NCBI GenBank assembly: GCA_030549175.1
Contig: JAUKUA010000001.1
Location: 3,782,001 to 3,846,000, forward strand
Source of the DNA: Lasiosphaeris hirsuta
Taxonomy: Eukaryota > Ascomycota > Sordariomycetes > Sordariales > Lasiosphaeriaceae
DNA: 64,000 nucleotides
Reading direction: 5' to 3'
This document shows, piece by piece, positions 23,353-34,406 of this stretch (the stretch's first letter is position 1; every line of letters begins with the position of its first letter). A program made the position numbers and the translations under genes. The notes beneath the pieces were generated by a model. It saw nothing but the letters and a program-made list of their open reading frames with translations. It was not told where the DNA came from and made no database searches.

Positions 23353-24190
23353 ACTGCTGGTGGCGATGGCTCAGCAGAGTGACACTGGTGTGAGATGTAC
23401 TTTCTCAAGATCGGGAATACAGTCAGTGCAGTGATGTTTTAGATGGATTGCCTCATTCCGTCGGTGCTGCTTGCCAGCGGAGTACTTGGATGATGGAGAA
23501 ATTTTGGACGTAGAAGTTTGAGGTGGAGAAATCCACTGAGATGCGGATAGAGAGAGCCTGGGAGGTGGTCAAGGCGCTTTCAGCGCTAGCACCGCTATTT
23601 ACACAGTTGTAGCCTAAATCCATAGGCCAACAAAGTCGCCGGTACCTATCAGCTACCTACCCTAGGGAACGGAGATGGTTTCGACATAACAGATTCAATG
23701 AAGAAGAGAATGGAGAAAAGGCGAGCGAGATGTAAAGAAAAGCCGGGGGGAAATCAGCCGCCCCAGTTCTTATGATCCGCACTACGCTGTAGGAGACTAG
23801 TCGTTATCAAAAAGAGTGTCCGTAACCCCAAACAATGATCTCACCTCATGGTGCTCTTTTCATTATGGGCCTAGCACTACACCTAGGTGTGTGTTTACAC
23901 GTGCACTGTTGCCCTGATTTCTGATTGGAAACAGGGGAGGTTGGAGAGCTCAAGGGAAAAAGCACACCGGCACTGGGCAGCAGCTGAGAGGGCTGCTGGT
24001 GTGGCACTGTGGGTACGAACCTCCCCTGCAGAGCAACGAGCCGGGTCATGGTGCATAAACTACCAATCTCCTGCTCACCTTCGGCGAGCAACACCCACCG
24101 AACTTCAACTCCAAAACCGTCACATAACCGCTTTGCAACCACACAGCCCACTCATTCACGACGCTGGCAGCAGCTGCCATCGCCAACACT
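23353..24190. other. Divergent promoter region, PRP5 / mitochondrial HMG gene
   Basis: The spacer between two divergently transcribed genes. A GGTACCTATC...CTACCTACC cluster lies at 23640-23663. Short open frames at 23840-24150 have no coding support. Confidence 0.55.
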
Positions 24191-25235
24191 ATGTGGCCAG
24201 CAATTGGACTTACGGCAGCAGCTCGGCAGCTCCGCCTTACCGGCGGCGCCCGCTTCGCGTCCTTGCGCACCACCATCACCACGAGGAGCGTTATTGTCCT
24301 CCGCAGAGGCTTTTCCGTGACCTATACTCGTTCCGATCCTGCAGAGACACCAGTAGCCAGTAAGCCAAAGAATGTAGGCAGGCCAAAAGGTTCCACTACA
24401 GTGAAGAAGCCAAAGATCAAGACGAAGCGAACACCATCGAAAGATAAGGTTGTCGCAAAAAAGAAGACGGCGGTCAGGAAGAAGCTCGCACCCAAGCAGA
24501 AGGCGGCGCAGACGGTTCGCGACCTAAAGAAAGCCGCGCTTTTGTACGAAGCGCCCTCCGTGAAGCCATCCACTCCATGGATGGTTTATACCTCGGAGCA
24601 TAAGGACAAATTCCAGAACTTGCCTCCCGGGGCTACCAATGATGTCGTGACTAGCCACTTCACCAGTGTTATAAGGCAACTTTCTCAATCGTTCAAGACG
24701 ATCACCTCTTCTGAATTGGAGGTAAGTCGAATACGTCTCCCATCAGCCCACAGGAAGCTTTGTTTGCTGACCAAACTTCATGTTGTGTGCAGCGCCTACA
24801 AGCTGTCGCCATACAGAACAAAGTTGCTAATACTGCTTCGATGAAGGCTTGGGTTCTGGCCCATACCCCGGCTGAGATTGCAGCTGCCAACAAAGCTCGT
24901 TCAGCTCTCAGGCTCCAGGATGGGCGGCTGAAGCCACATACCCTCAAGGATGACCGACTGCTCAGACGCCCGGCATCGCCCTACGCATTGTTCGTGAAGT
25001 CGCGTTGGCAGTCGGGCGAGATCGAGCGTAAAGGATTCCTAGCCGGCTCAAAGGAAATCGCAATTCAGTGGAAGGCTCTGACGGATGCGGAGAGGAAGGT
25101 ATGTCGATATTTATAACCCTTCCCACTCTCACCTGTCATTATATCGTTACTAACTTCCTGATCTCTCCTCGATAGCTATATACTGATCTCGCCGAGACAA
25201 AGAAAGCCGAATTTACGGCAGAACATGAAGTCTAG
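24191..25235 (+). CDS. Mitochondrial two-HMG-box DNA-binding protein
   Basis: Probably packages mitochondrial DNA, like yeast Abf2 and the mitochondrial HMGB proteins of filamentous fungi. Three exons: 24191-24721, 24793-25098 and 25176-25235; 298 aa. The N-terminus (about 45 residues, rich in Arg, Ser, Thr and Ala, without acidic residues until the SDPAE stretch) looks like a mitochondrial presequence. A Lys-rich linker (KKPKIKTKRTPSKDK) follows. HMG box A begins STPWMVYTSEHKDKF near residue 133. Box B begins ASPYALFVKSRWQ near residue 250 and continues IQWKALTDAERKLYTDLAE across the last splice junction. Fold and targeting are read from sequence; DNA packaging is inferred from the family. 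Confidence 0.85.
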
Positions 25236-25896
25236 GACATGACGATGAGCGCCTCACAATCCTCCTAGCTTGAGATGTTAATCCGATGGCTTAGTTAAGG
25301 ACCTGTATCCCAGCAATAGACATTTGATACCAGGATCCCGCTCCCTCCGTTGTAGCGGGCAGATTTTTTTCCTCTGGTGGACTCTAGCCTCTGAAGGTAG
25401 ATGGCGGGCTACGAGTGTTTGCGAGTGCTCTCACATCGTGTATCTCTATCCATTGGGGCTTACTTTCCTGCCCTACCGTCGTCTCAACCAGTCTTTGTTC
25501 GGTCCTCTATATTGCGCACTGGCTTGGGGGCTGTATTATATGTACGCTACAACAATGACTTTATGTAAATATCGATTTGGGAGGATCGACATTTTTGTTA
25601 TCATCTGGGGCTGGATATGTTTCCATCAGTGTATAATGCCTAGGCCCTTGTTCTCCGTATGTCAATTTGGAGTGCGAAGTAAAAAATCAATCCAGTTCAT
25701 CAACGATCCATTCGTTCAGTGATAGATGCATACAAATCCACACCCCAACTCCAATTCCTGTCCTGCTCGAGCCATGCGTTATAAAAATATAAAGGGGTGT
25801 CCCCCCTAACCAACCACCCTGCACTCTGTTGCGCAGCAAAAACAAAAGCCAAGCCAAATATGAAAACTCATAAATCTGATTGCCATCCTAGCTCTC
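25236..25896. other. Intergenic region between convergent 3' ends
   Basis: The 3' flanks of the HMG-box gene and of the minus-strand 530-aa gene. A 132-codon plus-strand frame (25324-25722) has no recognisable domain and I do not call it. Confidence 0.55.
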
Positions 25897-27489
25897 CTAT
25901 CCTCTTGATGAAGAGGTTCCGTCTTTTACTTTGTGTAGCTTCGGGGCCATCACAAGGACAGGCTTACCATCAGCCGCGATCCAGGACATGCCTACCTCCA
26001 GGATCTTGCGCTGGCTCATCAGGTAAATAACCAAGTACATGTGTCCGACGACGCAGCCGAAGCAGTAGAAGCGGATTCTCGTGAAGTCCTTATCACGGGT
26101 GCATGACACGCCCCATCCTGTGCGGCCGCTCTCAACATATTTTGTGATGAATACCCACGCACTTTGCTTGAGGTTGTCGGTCCAGGCACTGCAGTCGATA
26201 AGCCAGTAGCCACGCTCAAATGGCCGCAGCGGGCGACTCTGGGACTGCGGCTGGAACCGCTCTTCTAGTCCTAGCTGGCGTGCCAGTTTTGCGACAGTGT
26301 CGGTGATTACATCTTTGGGCTGTAGCGTCTGTAGGGAGACGGGCGGGTCCGGCGCAACCACCTTGAGATGATCTAGAGTTTGTAAATGATCTGGGGGCTG
26401 GGTTATCCCTTGTTGTGTGTTATTGCGGTCCTGTCGGGGACCAATGTCACTGGAACTTCTCGCTAGCGAGTTGCCCGGGACTGGGGCAGGCGAGCAACGG
26501 GGTCGTTTGGTAGGTGGTTCGGAATCAGCTCGGGGAATGGATGATGGTATCACCTCCCCTATTAGTGATTCTGGGAGCTGGCTTGGGTATGAGGAGGCAA
26601 TACGGGTTTCCTCAATTTGCGACGGTTGTGAAGTTGAATGGCGGCGTCGGCGCTTGTTCTCGGCGACGGGAGAAAGTGGGATTACCGTGCCTCCACTCTG
26701 TGTGTGCTGTTGGTAGGGCTCATTGATGTCCTCAGTTAGTGAATGCCCGACCTCCCTAGACGGCGATTGGGCTGTTCCAGCCCGCTTTCCAAAGAAAGGG
26801 GGTAACGATAGCTGGCTGTCCAGGATATCCTCACCCGGGTCACAGCCCTTTTCTCTTGCCTTGGCCGTAGACTGAGAAGCCGGCTGTGCGGTTTGCCTGA
26901 CGTCGCTGTGAGGCTCCTCCCTCTCTCTAGGGAGACCTTGCACGGGTGATTGCCATTCACTTGAGTGGTCATCAATCGGTAGCGCCCCGCGCTGGAAACC
27001 CGGGGGACTGTCTAGCTGACTGCAGTCGAAGGCAGAGAGGTAGTGCTCCAGAATTCTGGTCGGCGAGCAGTATTGAGAGATTGCCAGGTTGTTTTCTGGC
27101 AGCGAGTCCTGGATGATGCTCGGGGGGGCAACAAATGATGACTGTGAGTTCTGAGTGTGTTCGTCGTGGACTTGTCGCAGCCTCGGCGAGTCACAGTTTC
27201 CGAATACGCTTTGAAAAGATATCTCGGGGGAATCGACCACACCCCTATTCATGGATGATGAGGGAATTGTACCACTACCAGCCTGCCAAAGAGAGTTGCC
27301 AGCATAGCTGGTCTCGGCGACACTAACATCATGCGTCAAAGGTTGGTCGAGGTCGACGGATATTCGCGATGTGGACTCAAACTCGAGGTAAGCCCTCGCC
27401 AGTGCCCTGTAGGCCACATCGTCAGCAGCCTTTGCTGGCGCCGCGACATGAACTAATATTTCCATTGTTGACTTGCTCGTCGCGCCCAT
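25897..27489 (-). CDS. Uncharacterised 530-aa protein with a conserved C-terminal domain
   Basis: Single-exon frame; the first ATG is at 27489, with a second in-frame ATG at 27465 (MEILVHVAAPAKAADD). Residues 1-45 are ordered and conserved-looking (YRALARAYLEFES). Residues 46 to about 400 are Ser/Pro/Gln-rich and probably disordered, with basic patches (ENKRRRRHS, PPTKRPRCSP) that could serve as nuclear localisation signals. The last 110 residues form a compact domain that begins PFERGYWLIDCSAW, continues through GWGVSCTRDKDFTRIRFYCFG and ends WIAADGKPVLVM, with a hydrophobic stretch (VGHMYLVIYLMSQRK). I do not recognise the family. The ordered-disordered-ordered layout and nuclear signals suggest a nuclear scaffold or chromatin protein, which is speculation. 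The gene itself is well supported by the long coding-biased frame. Confidence 0.7.
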   Translation of the reverse strand: MGATSKSTMEILVHVAAPAKAADDVAYRALARAYLEFESTSRISVDLDQPLTHDVSVAETSYAGNSLWQAGSGTIPSSSMNRGVVDSPEISFQSVFGNCDSPRLRQVHDEHTQNSQSSFVAPPSIIQDSLPENNLAISQYCSPTRILEHYLSAFDCSQLDSPPGFQRGALPIDDHSSEWQSPVQGLPREREEPHSDVRQTAQPASQSTAKAREKGCDPGEDILDSQLSLPPFFGKRAGTAQSPSREVGHSLTEDINEPYQQHTQSGGTVIPLSPVAENKRRRRHSTSQPSQIEETRIASSYPSQLPESLIGEVIPSSIPRADSEPPTKRPRCSPAPVPGNSLARSSSDIGPRQDRNNTQQGITQPPDHLQTLDHLKVVAPDPPVSLQTLQPKDVITDTVAKLARQLGLEERFQPQSQSRPLRPFERGYWLIDCSAWTDNLKQSAWVFITKYVESGRTGWGVSCTRDKDFTRIRFYCFGCVVGHMYLVIYLMSQRKILEVGMSWIAADGKPVLVMAPKLHKVKDGTSSSRG

Positions 27490-28510
27490 CAAGTGAAGGA
27501 GTTAGACATCATTCTAAAGGCTGGCCAGTCCCTTTAAATACTGGGGATAACACTATCGGAAAAACAATAAAGATACTTTTTTATGAATTAAATGCATCCC
27601 ATGAGGAAACCGCCTAGTTCTGGCAGCTGAGATGCGCGGGGTGTGCAGAGCGATCCATCCGATCACAAGTTAAGTGTTACTCTGTGAGGTGAGGGAAGTC
27701 ACGAAGTCCAGGCTTCCCCAGCAACCTTGGCGGGCCCGCTTGTCGCGTCTGGCATGTGCGCCAACTTTCCATCTGAACAACTAGTGTACCCGGGCAACCC
27801 TAACCCACCGGGCGGCCTGTGCACTTCACGCCCGGATCTACCACTTCACATCGTGTCCACCACTGATTCCAGACATCTCTCTCGATTTTAGGTTACGTCT
27901 GTATCCAGTGTCTACGAGACCCGAATGAAAATAAATGGCTGTCCGGAGGAAACCATCGGCTTACTGAGCTGGTATGTACCAGTGATTGAACCTCGCCAAT
28001 GCTCTTTCCCCATCATCTCATCATCTCATCATCTCATAATGGTGCACGGGATTGTCGGGCTGTTACTTCCTGACCTTTGTGGCTGAAGTGCGTTGGTGCC
28101 GGGACTCTCATGCCCCTGGTCCTCACGGTCCTGAGAGAGAGACAAATGAAATAGGCAGTGGGCGGGAGACGAAGCATCACACATCATGAGATGTGAAAAG
28201 ACGAAAGAGGAAGGTCTACAAGAGCGGGGCTTGGGCGTGATCATAGGTGTTAAAGATCGGCATGGTAGGCTGCCAGAAAACTAGTTGGTGTTTGTTAGTG
28301 CTAGCACTTGTTATTTTTAGGCTATTCCCATCAAACTCCTACCCGTGAAGGATGGGTATTGCCTACCAAGGAGTATCGTGGCCCGGTCCGAGTTGTCTTT
28401 CAATGAGCAGCGGCCCAGACCCCCATTTTCTCTTCTTCTCTTACCTGATGTCCCAACAAAATTCCACCAAGTGCTCAGTGAGTCTAGTGCGATTCAGAGT
28501 CACGAGTACA
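27490..28510. other. Intergenic region upstream of two genes
   Basis: The promoter side of the 530-aa gene and the flank of the M3 peptidase relic. A CATCATCTCATC-type repeat lies at 28010-28037. No gene is supported. Confidence 0.5.
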
Positions 28511-29794
28511 ATGGGCTCCTCCAAACCACCACATCCACCCGCTGTGTTTAATGCTACCACCTCCTCTCCAGTCCGGGGTTCTCGGGCTCTTGTTGAGCAG
28601 AGTAAGATAGTCTGGGATAAAACCGTCGCAAGCGTGCATTCAGACAATGCAACCTTCGGCAACACAATCTTGCCCATCATTGACGACGAAAACATCAAGC
28701 TGTCGAGAGCCCGCCTCCTACGATTCTACGCCTCGACATCCCCATCCAAGGAGCTACGGGACGCAAGCAACGCCGCCACTAAACTACTAAATGACGGTGA
28801 AGCTGAGCTATGCTCCCGTGCCGACATGTTCCTCCGTGTGGATACCGTGGCCAATAAAATTCAAGATTCCGATCCCACGCACGACGCTCTGGATGACCAG
28901 TCCAGATATTACGTCTAAAAGCTCCGCCGGAAGCTACGTACAAACGGCTGTTCCACCCTTTGATCCAGTTGCCAAGCAAGTCTTCGAGAACGAGAATAAG
29001 AGAATACAGGAGCTCGTCCGACGATGCACCTCAAATGTCCACAAAGACTCATCCGGTATTTGGCTCTCCCGAGAGGAGCTCGAGGGCGTACCACAAGACC
29101 TTATCACTAGGCTCGAGAAAGGCGACCGGCAGCATGAGGGGAAGGTCTGGCTCAAGACGAAGCTCCCGCACCCAACCAAGATCCTCAGCCCTGCAAAGTC
29201 GGAAGCTACCAGAAAGAAGGTTTACTATGCGATCAAGAACCGCCTGCCAGAGGATGTCCCACTGTTCCCGATCTAGTCCTCCTTCGAGACCATACGGTCA
29301 GACTACTTGGTTACCGGAGCTATCTGGACTTCAAAGCCGCAGATAAGATGGTCCAAACCCCCGAGACAGTGACCAGCCTTCTGGCAGAGATTCGTCAGAG
29401 AATCCGCCCAGTTTCTCTCGAAAAATTGAGCGAGCTTCTCGCTTCCAAGAAAGAGGATGCAGTGTCCCGGGATCAGCCCGAGCCGCCGAACACGTCAGGC
29501 TCTTTTCATGGGATAAAGCCTGCTATGATCAAATCCGTGACTAAAAGAAGAATGATTGTTAGTGGTTACGAAGCTGGATATTTTATTTACTTACTGGGGA
29601 GAGTACACTCCCTGGACATGTGGACTTCCAGCAGGTTTGATGCTGGTGGCTTGGATAACTTGAGGAAAGCCGGGAGGAGATTCCGTCGCTGTATTCTCGA
29701 GCAGGGGGGCAGCCAGCCCGAGATGAAGACTTTGGCTGATTATCTTGGCCGCCCCCCAAGTAGTGCTGCGTACTTTCGGTGGCTGGGGATCTAA
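28511..29794 (+). pseudogene. Decayed M3 oligopeptidase (saccharolysin / thimet type)
   Basis: Three collinear segments match the M3 metallopeptidase family. Segment 1 (28511-28915) starts at an ATG and carries the N-terminal helical region, with ILPIIDDEN and LLRFYASTSPSKELRDASN. It ends at an in-frame TAA where the family has a coding codon. After a frameshift near 28940-28980, segment 2 (about 28975-29270) gives RIQELVRRC, DSSGIWLSREELEGVPQDL and KKVYYAIKNR. A second frameshift near 29270 leads to segment 3 (29274-29794), with LVLLRDHTVRLLGY and KMVQTPETV, then directly the family's C-terminus: GYEAGYFIYLLG, ILEQGGSQPEMKTLADYLG. The roughly 250-300 residues between these last blocks, including the HEXXH zinc site, are missing. 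An active enzyme is excluded by this deletion even if splicing bypassed the other lesions. GC content is normal, so RIP mutation did not cause it. Confidence 0.8.
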
Positions 29795-30865
29795 GGGATT
29801 GGGTAGGTACCCTGTTCAAGTTGCTTATTTTTTATAGGTGCCGTATCATGACAGAAGTCTACGGGGGCAATCACGTCAGTCCCTATAAAGCCACTGACCG
29901 AAGTGGTGATATAGTTTTCACCAGTGATACGAGTACAGTATCGATGGATTAGACAAATAGATAAGTAGATAGATAAGAGGATGAATGGGCAGTGAATGGC
30001 TTCCTCACGGCCCCAGCGCCCACCTGGGCCTACATCTTGCGCCTGGCCTGGAGCCATTCCTAACCTCCTCCTCTCCGTCACCCAACTTACTCTACTTCAC
30101 AGAATACAGCACAATTGCCAGTATTTACGTGATTTGAGTCAGGGTCGCCAGATAACCCTATTAACCAGCAGCTGGCCCAACTTTTGTCATTTCAATTCCG
30201 TAATACCACGTGGAGGTTCCAAAAGGCCCGTCGACTTCCCCCCGACGGCGCACATGGTGTGGCACCGTGTTTAGTCGCGTATCTCATTGCCCCCAAAAGA
30301 TCACAGAGCCCGCCGTAAGTATGATGGTGTTCTGCCTGTCTTTGGAATGGCAGCTGGCGCCCAAGATTACTATGTGTGTTGGCTGCTGCTCAATCTGCGT
30401 GATATACGTTATTTGTATCATCATCAACAAACATTGGATACAACACCAGGGACATCTGATATGTAACAGTGAAATGGGACGATGGCACGTGCCAGAGTCA
30501 TGGCAGTACATTACATCCAAGCCTCCAGGTTTACCCACTGTTGGCAAAGAATTTGAGCATGCTTACTGCCAGCTTATCGTAAATGGATGGGGCATGATGG
30601 GTGACCCAGATCAAGTTTATCAGTTGTTGCACAACGAGCGGTCATTTGAGCTACCAACACACCTAACTTAGGAAGCCTTTAATGGGAGCCCATGTAAAGC
30701 GTAGTAAGGTATATAACACCCATGGCAATTCTCCCGGGGCCGTCGGCGATTACCCCTATTGTGTACATTATAGTACGGTTAGGAAACATTTACATGGATA
30801 CGCATTTTATCTTTGCATTGATGCCAGACCGTCCGCAGCCAAGTCCCAGAACGGCCATCATCGCA
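29795..30865. other. Spacer between two decayed genes
   Basis: Nothing is supported. A 153-codon plus-strand frame (30210-30671) contains a hydrophobic stretch but no recognisable domain and no coding bias. Confidence 0.45.
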
Positions 30866-31365
30866 ATGGCTGATGCCCTTGAGAGAATACATGAAAACTC
30901 GCTGCGCTTGGCCATTCTCATCGAGCCAGACAAGACAGCAACGGCCGGCGAAAAGTGGCGGGTGTTGGTGGTCGAACTGTCGTTCCAAGGCATTGCTACA
31001 TACTGACAGTGTCGCGAAATCAAAGTCCGTGTCGAACTGAAGACTAGCGATTTGGTGTCTGTCAGCACCAAACCGTCCTTCCCCCTTGGTGGGCTCTCCC
31101 CGGAGCCTCAATTCCTCGAGGGGTTCAGGTACGACCATGACCCGAGCCCCGAGCCCACAAAGGTGAGGATCAAACACGTGTTTCCGCGGACTTTGGGATC
31201 AACAAGCCGGGGAAGTACAAAGTCGGCTTCACCGCCGAGTTTAAAGTCTTGGAAATGGGCGAGAGCGAAGAGTCCTTATGTCCGACTTATGTCCGCGTGG
31301 ACACTCGAGAAATTACTATTATTTCTGGTGCTGGGGCTAGTACAGAAACACCGGGCGCATTTTGA
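30866..31365 (+). pseudogene. Possible decayed gene of unknown family
   Basis: Coding-like sequence starts at ATG 30866 (MADALERIHENSLRLAILIE) and runs to a TGA at 31004. The same frame continues beyond it with protein-like composition (EIKVRVELKTSDLVSV, then LSPEPQFLEGFRYDHD). Near 31160 the coding signal moves to another frame (SADFGINKPGKYKVGF, then SLCPTYVRVDTREITI) and ends at a TGA at 31363. Alternating strands of Val/Ile/Lys suggest a beta-sandwich fold, but I recognise no family. One stop plus one frame change fits a gene under decay; unrecognised introns are the alternative. It lies next to the M3 relic. Confidence 0.35.
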
Positions 31366-31921
31366 GCATGTTCTATCCACCTCTTGTAGTAAGTATGCTG
31401 ACGCTGACCTGGTTGCTCCTAGCATCCTCGGAGAAGGCTCTCGAGGATGTAGATCAGATCTCAGCTTTTTACTACCCAAATTAGTATCTTGCTGGCCGAG
31501 CGTCACGTTGTCAAGTTTGGGGTCCAATACGTATTACTCAGGTAGCGGAGATATTTCACTATGCGTTAGCGACTAGTATTCCGTTCAAGATTACCATTCT
31601 GGACTGAGGAAGGCATGGATAGGGTTGGGTAAAAAGAAACAAGTATCCATGTCGTCAGGGGCGAGTTTTTAGCCCCAGGGGTTGTGTATGTTGCCCCTGA
31701 CAGGCCGACCTCCTGACTGGCTGCCCAGCCGTTTGTGGCCCCTGCACTGACTTTTTGCTGTGCTGCAAGTTCCCCATCTCAAAAGTTAGGGAGGTATGTA
31801 CCTAATTGCTGAGACGTCGCCCTCCATCTTCGCAAAACCCCCGACACCAACACCCACACCAATTAAGCCCCGAGGTACCGCATATACCTCAATTGACACC
31901 TCGATACCACCAAAAGCACAA
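31366..31921. other. Upstream region of the Erg26 gene
   Basis: Promoter and 5' leader. An in-frame ATG at 31796 would add 42 Pro/Thr-rich residues to Erg26. A GGTATGTACCTAA motif lies at 31793. No separate gene is seen. Confidence 0.5.
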
Positions 31922-33092
31922 ATGACCTCGGAAAAGAAACCGGAGCTCGGCTCTGCCATGGTGATCGGTGGCTGCGGCTTCCTGGGCCACCACGTCGTCC
32001 GCCTGCTGCTGCGCGACTATACCTGCTCCGTGTCCGTTGTCGACCTGCGTTGCGTCCGCAACAGACGCCCCGACTCAGATGGCGTTGCATACTTCGAGGC
32101 CGACATCACCGATGCCGCCAAGCTCGAGGTCATCTTCACCAAGGTCCGCCCCAGCGTCGTCATCCACACCGCGTCGCCTCCCGCCCAGTCCAATGACAGC
32201 GTCTCGCACGCTCTATTCAAGAAGGTCAACGTCGATGGAACCGCGGCTGTCGTCAACGCCTGCCGCAAGACCGGTGTCAAGGCCCTGGTCTACACGAGCT
32301 CCGCCAGCGTCATGAGCGACAACCTCAGCGACCTGATCAACGCCGACGAGAGGTGGCCCGTCATCCGCGGCGCAAACCAGAGCGAGTACTACTCGGAGAC
32401 CAAGGTAGGAAGGACGCCCATGACAATGTGTTGGAGAAGGGTAACATGACTGACACTGCCTCTCCCAGGCCGCCGCCGAAGAAATCGTCCTCAAGGCGAA
32501 CCGCTCTCCCGAAGCCCCTGGCCTGCTCACCTGCGCCATCCGGCCGTCGGGTATCATGGGCGAGGGTGATACCATGGTGCTGTACCACATCATCAACATC
32601 TACCGCCAGGGCCGTACCAACGTGCAAGTGGGCGACAACAACAACCTCTTCGACTTCACCTACGTCGAGAACGTGGCCCACGGCCACCTGCTAGCCGTGC
32701 GCGCCCTGCTCCAGACGGCCGCTGCCAGCATCGTGCCCCTCGACACGGAGCGTGTCGACGGCGAGGCCTTCCTCATCACCAACGACAGCCCCGTCTACTT
32801 CTGGGACTTCTGCCGCGCCATCTGGGCCGCCGCCGGCTCCCCGCTCGGCACCGACCACGTCTGGATCCTGCCCCGTAGCACCGGCATGTTCCTCGGCTAC
32901 CTCAGCGAGGTCTTCTTCTCCATCATTCGCAAGCCCCCCACCTTCAACCGCCAGCGCATTGTCTACAGCTGCATGACGCGCTACTACGACATCTCCAAGG
33001 CCAAGAGGAGGCTCGGGTACAAGCCGCTCGTCAGCCTCGACGAAGGCATCAAGAGGTCTGTCAAGTGGACGCTGGAGAATGCGAACAAGTGA
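31922..33092 (+). CDS. ERG26: Sterol-4-alpha-carboxylate 3-dehydrogenase (Erg26 type)
   Basis: Oxidative decarboxylation step of C-4 demethylation in ergosterol synthesis, at the endoplasmic reticulum with Erg25 and Erg27. Two exons, 31922-32404 and 32469-33092, across a 64-nt intron; 368 aa, the usual length. The Rossmann glycine motif GGCGFLG is at residues 16-22, and the catalytic YxxxK (YSETK) at 157-161 directly abuts the intron. Further family blocks are YTSSASVM, AIRPSGIMGEGD and NLFDFTYVENVAHGHLLA. The C-terminal FWDFCRAIW and KPLVSLDEGIKRSV are also typical. Third positions are overwhelmingly C or G, which suggests high expression. The start at 31922 is chosen by family length; ATG 31796 is in frame and would give 410 aa. 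Closely related 3-beta-HSD family members cannot be fully excluded. Confidence 0.88.
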
Positions 33093-34406
33093 ACCGCTCT
33101 CCCAGTTGGAAACTTGGTCTAGGGTTTGAGTCTTGTAATTGTTTTGGAGATACCTCTGCCCTGCCTGTTTTTGATCAGACGCAAATCAGCATGGCGTAAG
33201 GTTTTGCATGCATCTAATGTTTAATCAACGACGGTTGGGGGGGGAACGAATCACAGTCAGATGGGGAAAGGAAAAAAGGGGGCATATCATTAGTAGAGCA
33301 CGAAGATGACCGCAGAGTGTCCTACGAAATCAAATAAAACGGCCCATTTTAAGGTAAACTCTTTCACCCTCTTCTTTGCACAAAAACAAACATGGGTCCA
33401 TATTTTGTGTAATGACCGGCGATCAAGCTCCTACAGCGTAATGCGAGTAAAATTGGTACCAACGACTTAGCTGTAGACAAAGTGCAACAGGGATAATTGC
33501 ACACAGCACCGACATCAAAATTGGGGGCGGAAGGGCACAAAACAAAACAGACAGCTACGGCTGTCTAACTCAGAAGAAAGCTAAGTACCTGAGGTATCAA
33601 GACTACTCCAAACAGTGAAGCAAGCAACAATAGAAACAGACGACGACTTTAACTCTGTTAAAGTCCCCTCCCTGCCCCCCGCACCCCCTGAAAATGACGA
33701 AGGAAGTCCACCTCATAGAAACCCAAGTATTTTTGTTCACCTCCTGGCTTTGTTTTAGTTGAAAGGGGGTAGAGGAACCTACCCGCTCCTGCTTTACCTG
33801 ACATAAGTTTTTTTCTTTCTCGGATAACCACCCATCCGCCGACCATACTCAACACACCGTATGTAACCAGTCCCATCCATCCACCTGTTCTTGGTTTAGG
33901 CTCACCCTCCTTTCCCTCATCCTTCTCCGTCTCATAAAAGCCAAACCATATCAAACGTGACTGAACTTCCCCTCCCATCATCAAAATACGACCCAACTCC
34001 ACCCACTTCGTATCTCTCTCTCCCTCTCTTCCTCTTTGTCCTTTCCTCTTGCTCAGCGAAAAAAGGACCAAGCCAGCCATTTCTCTCGTCCTCCCGCTTT
34101 CTCAAAGAAGATTAGATAAATAAATACAACGCCGTACAGCCATGCTTCCACCGTTTTGCCGTCTACGCCCAAAATTCTTAAATAAATTTCAAAAGGGTTC
34201 GTTCGAGGGGAAAGAAAAGCGGTTTTCGGAGAGGGTTAGTGAATTGGATGAATGGGTCGGGGCTCGGTAGATAGGTAGGAGAGTCGGTGGATGGTTTTTA
34301 GTGTGCGAGTGGCTTTATTTCGCTCGTTCGTAGTTCTTTCATCGACGAGGCGAGGATCCTCGATGTGCTAGACAGTTCCACTTGTCAATTACCCGTTATG
34401 TCTCGG
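33093..34406. other. Intergenic region between convergent 3' ends
   Basis: The 3' flanks of Erg26 (+) and of the LIM-RhoGAP gene (-). It contains a pyrimidine-rich stretch at about 33900-34090. A 140-codon minus-strand frame (34080-33658) reads through this tract and is not supported as a gene. Confidence 0.5.

Noticed and set aside
30210..30671. A 153-codon plus-strand frame with a Cys/Ile-rich membrane-like stretch
   Set aside because: Isolated hydrophobic segment, no homology I recognise, and no coding bias; left as spacer.
33658..34080. A 140-codon minus-strand frame with one hydrophobic stretch
   Set aside because: It reads through a pyrimidine-rich tract in the 3' flank of the LIM-RhoGAP gene, and I see no family match.
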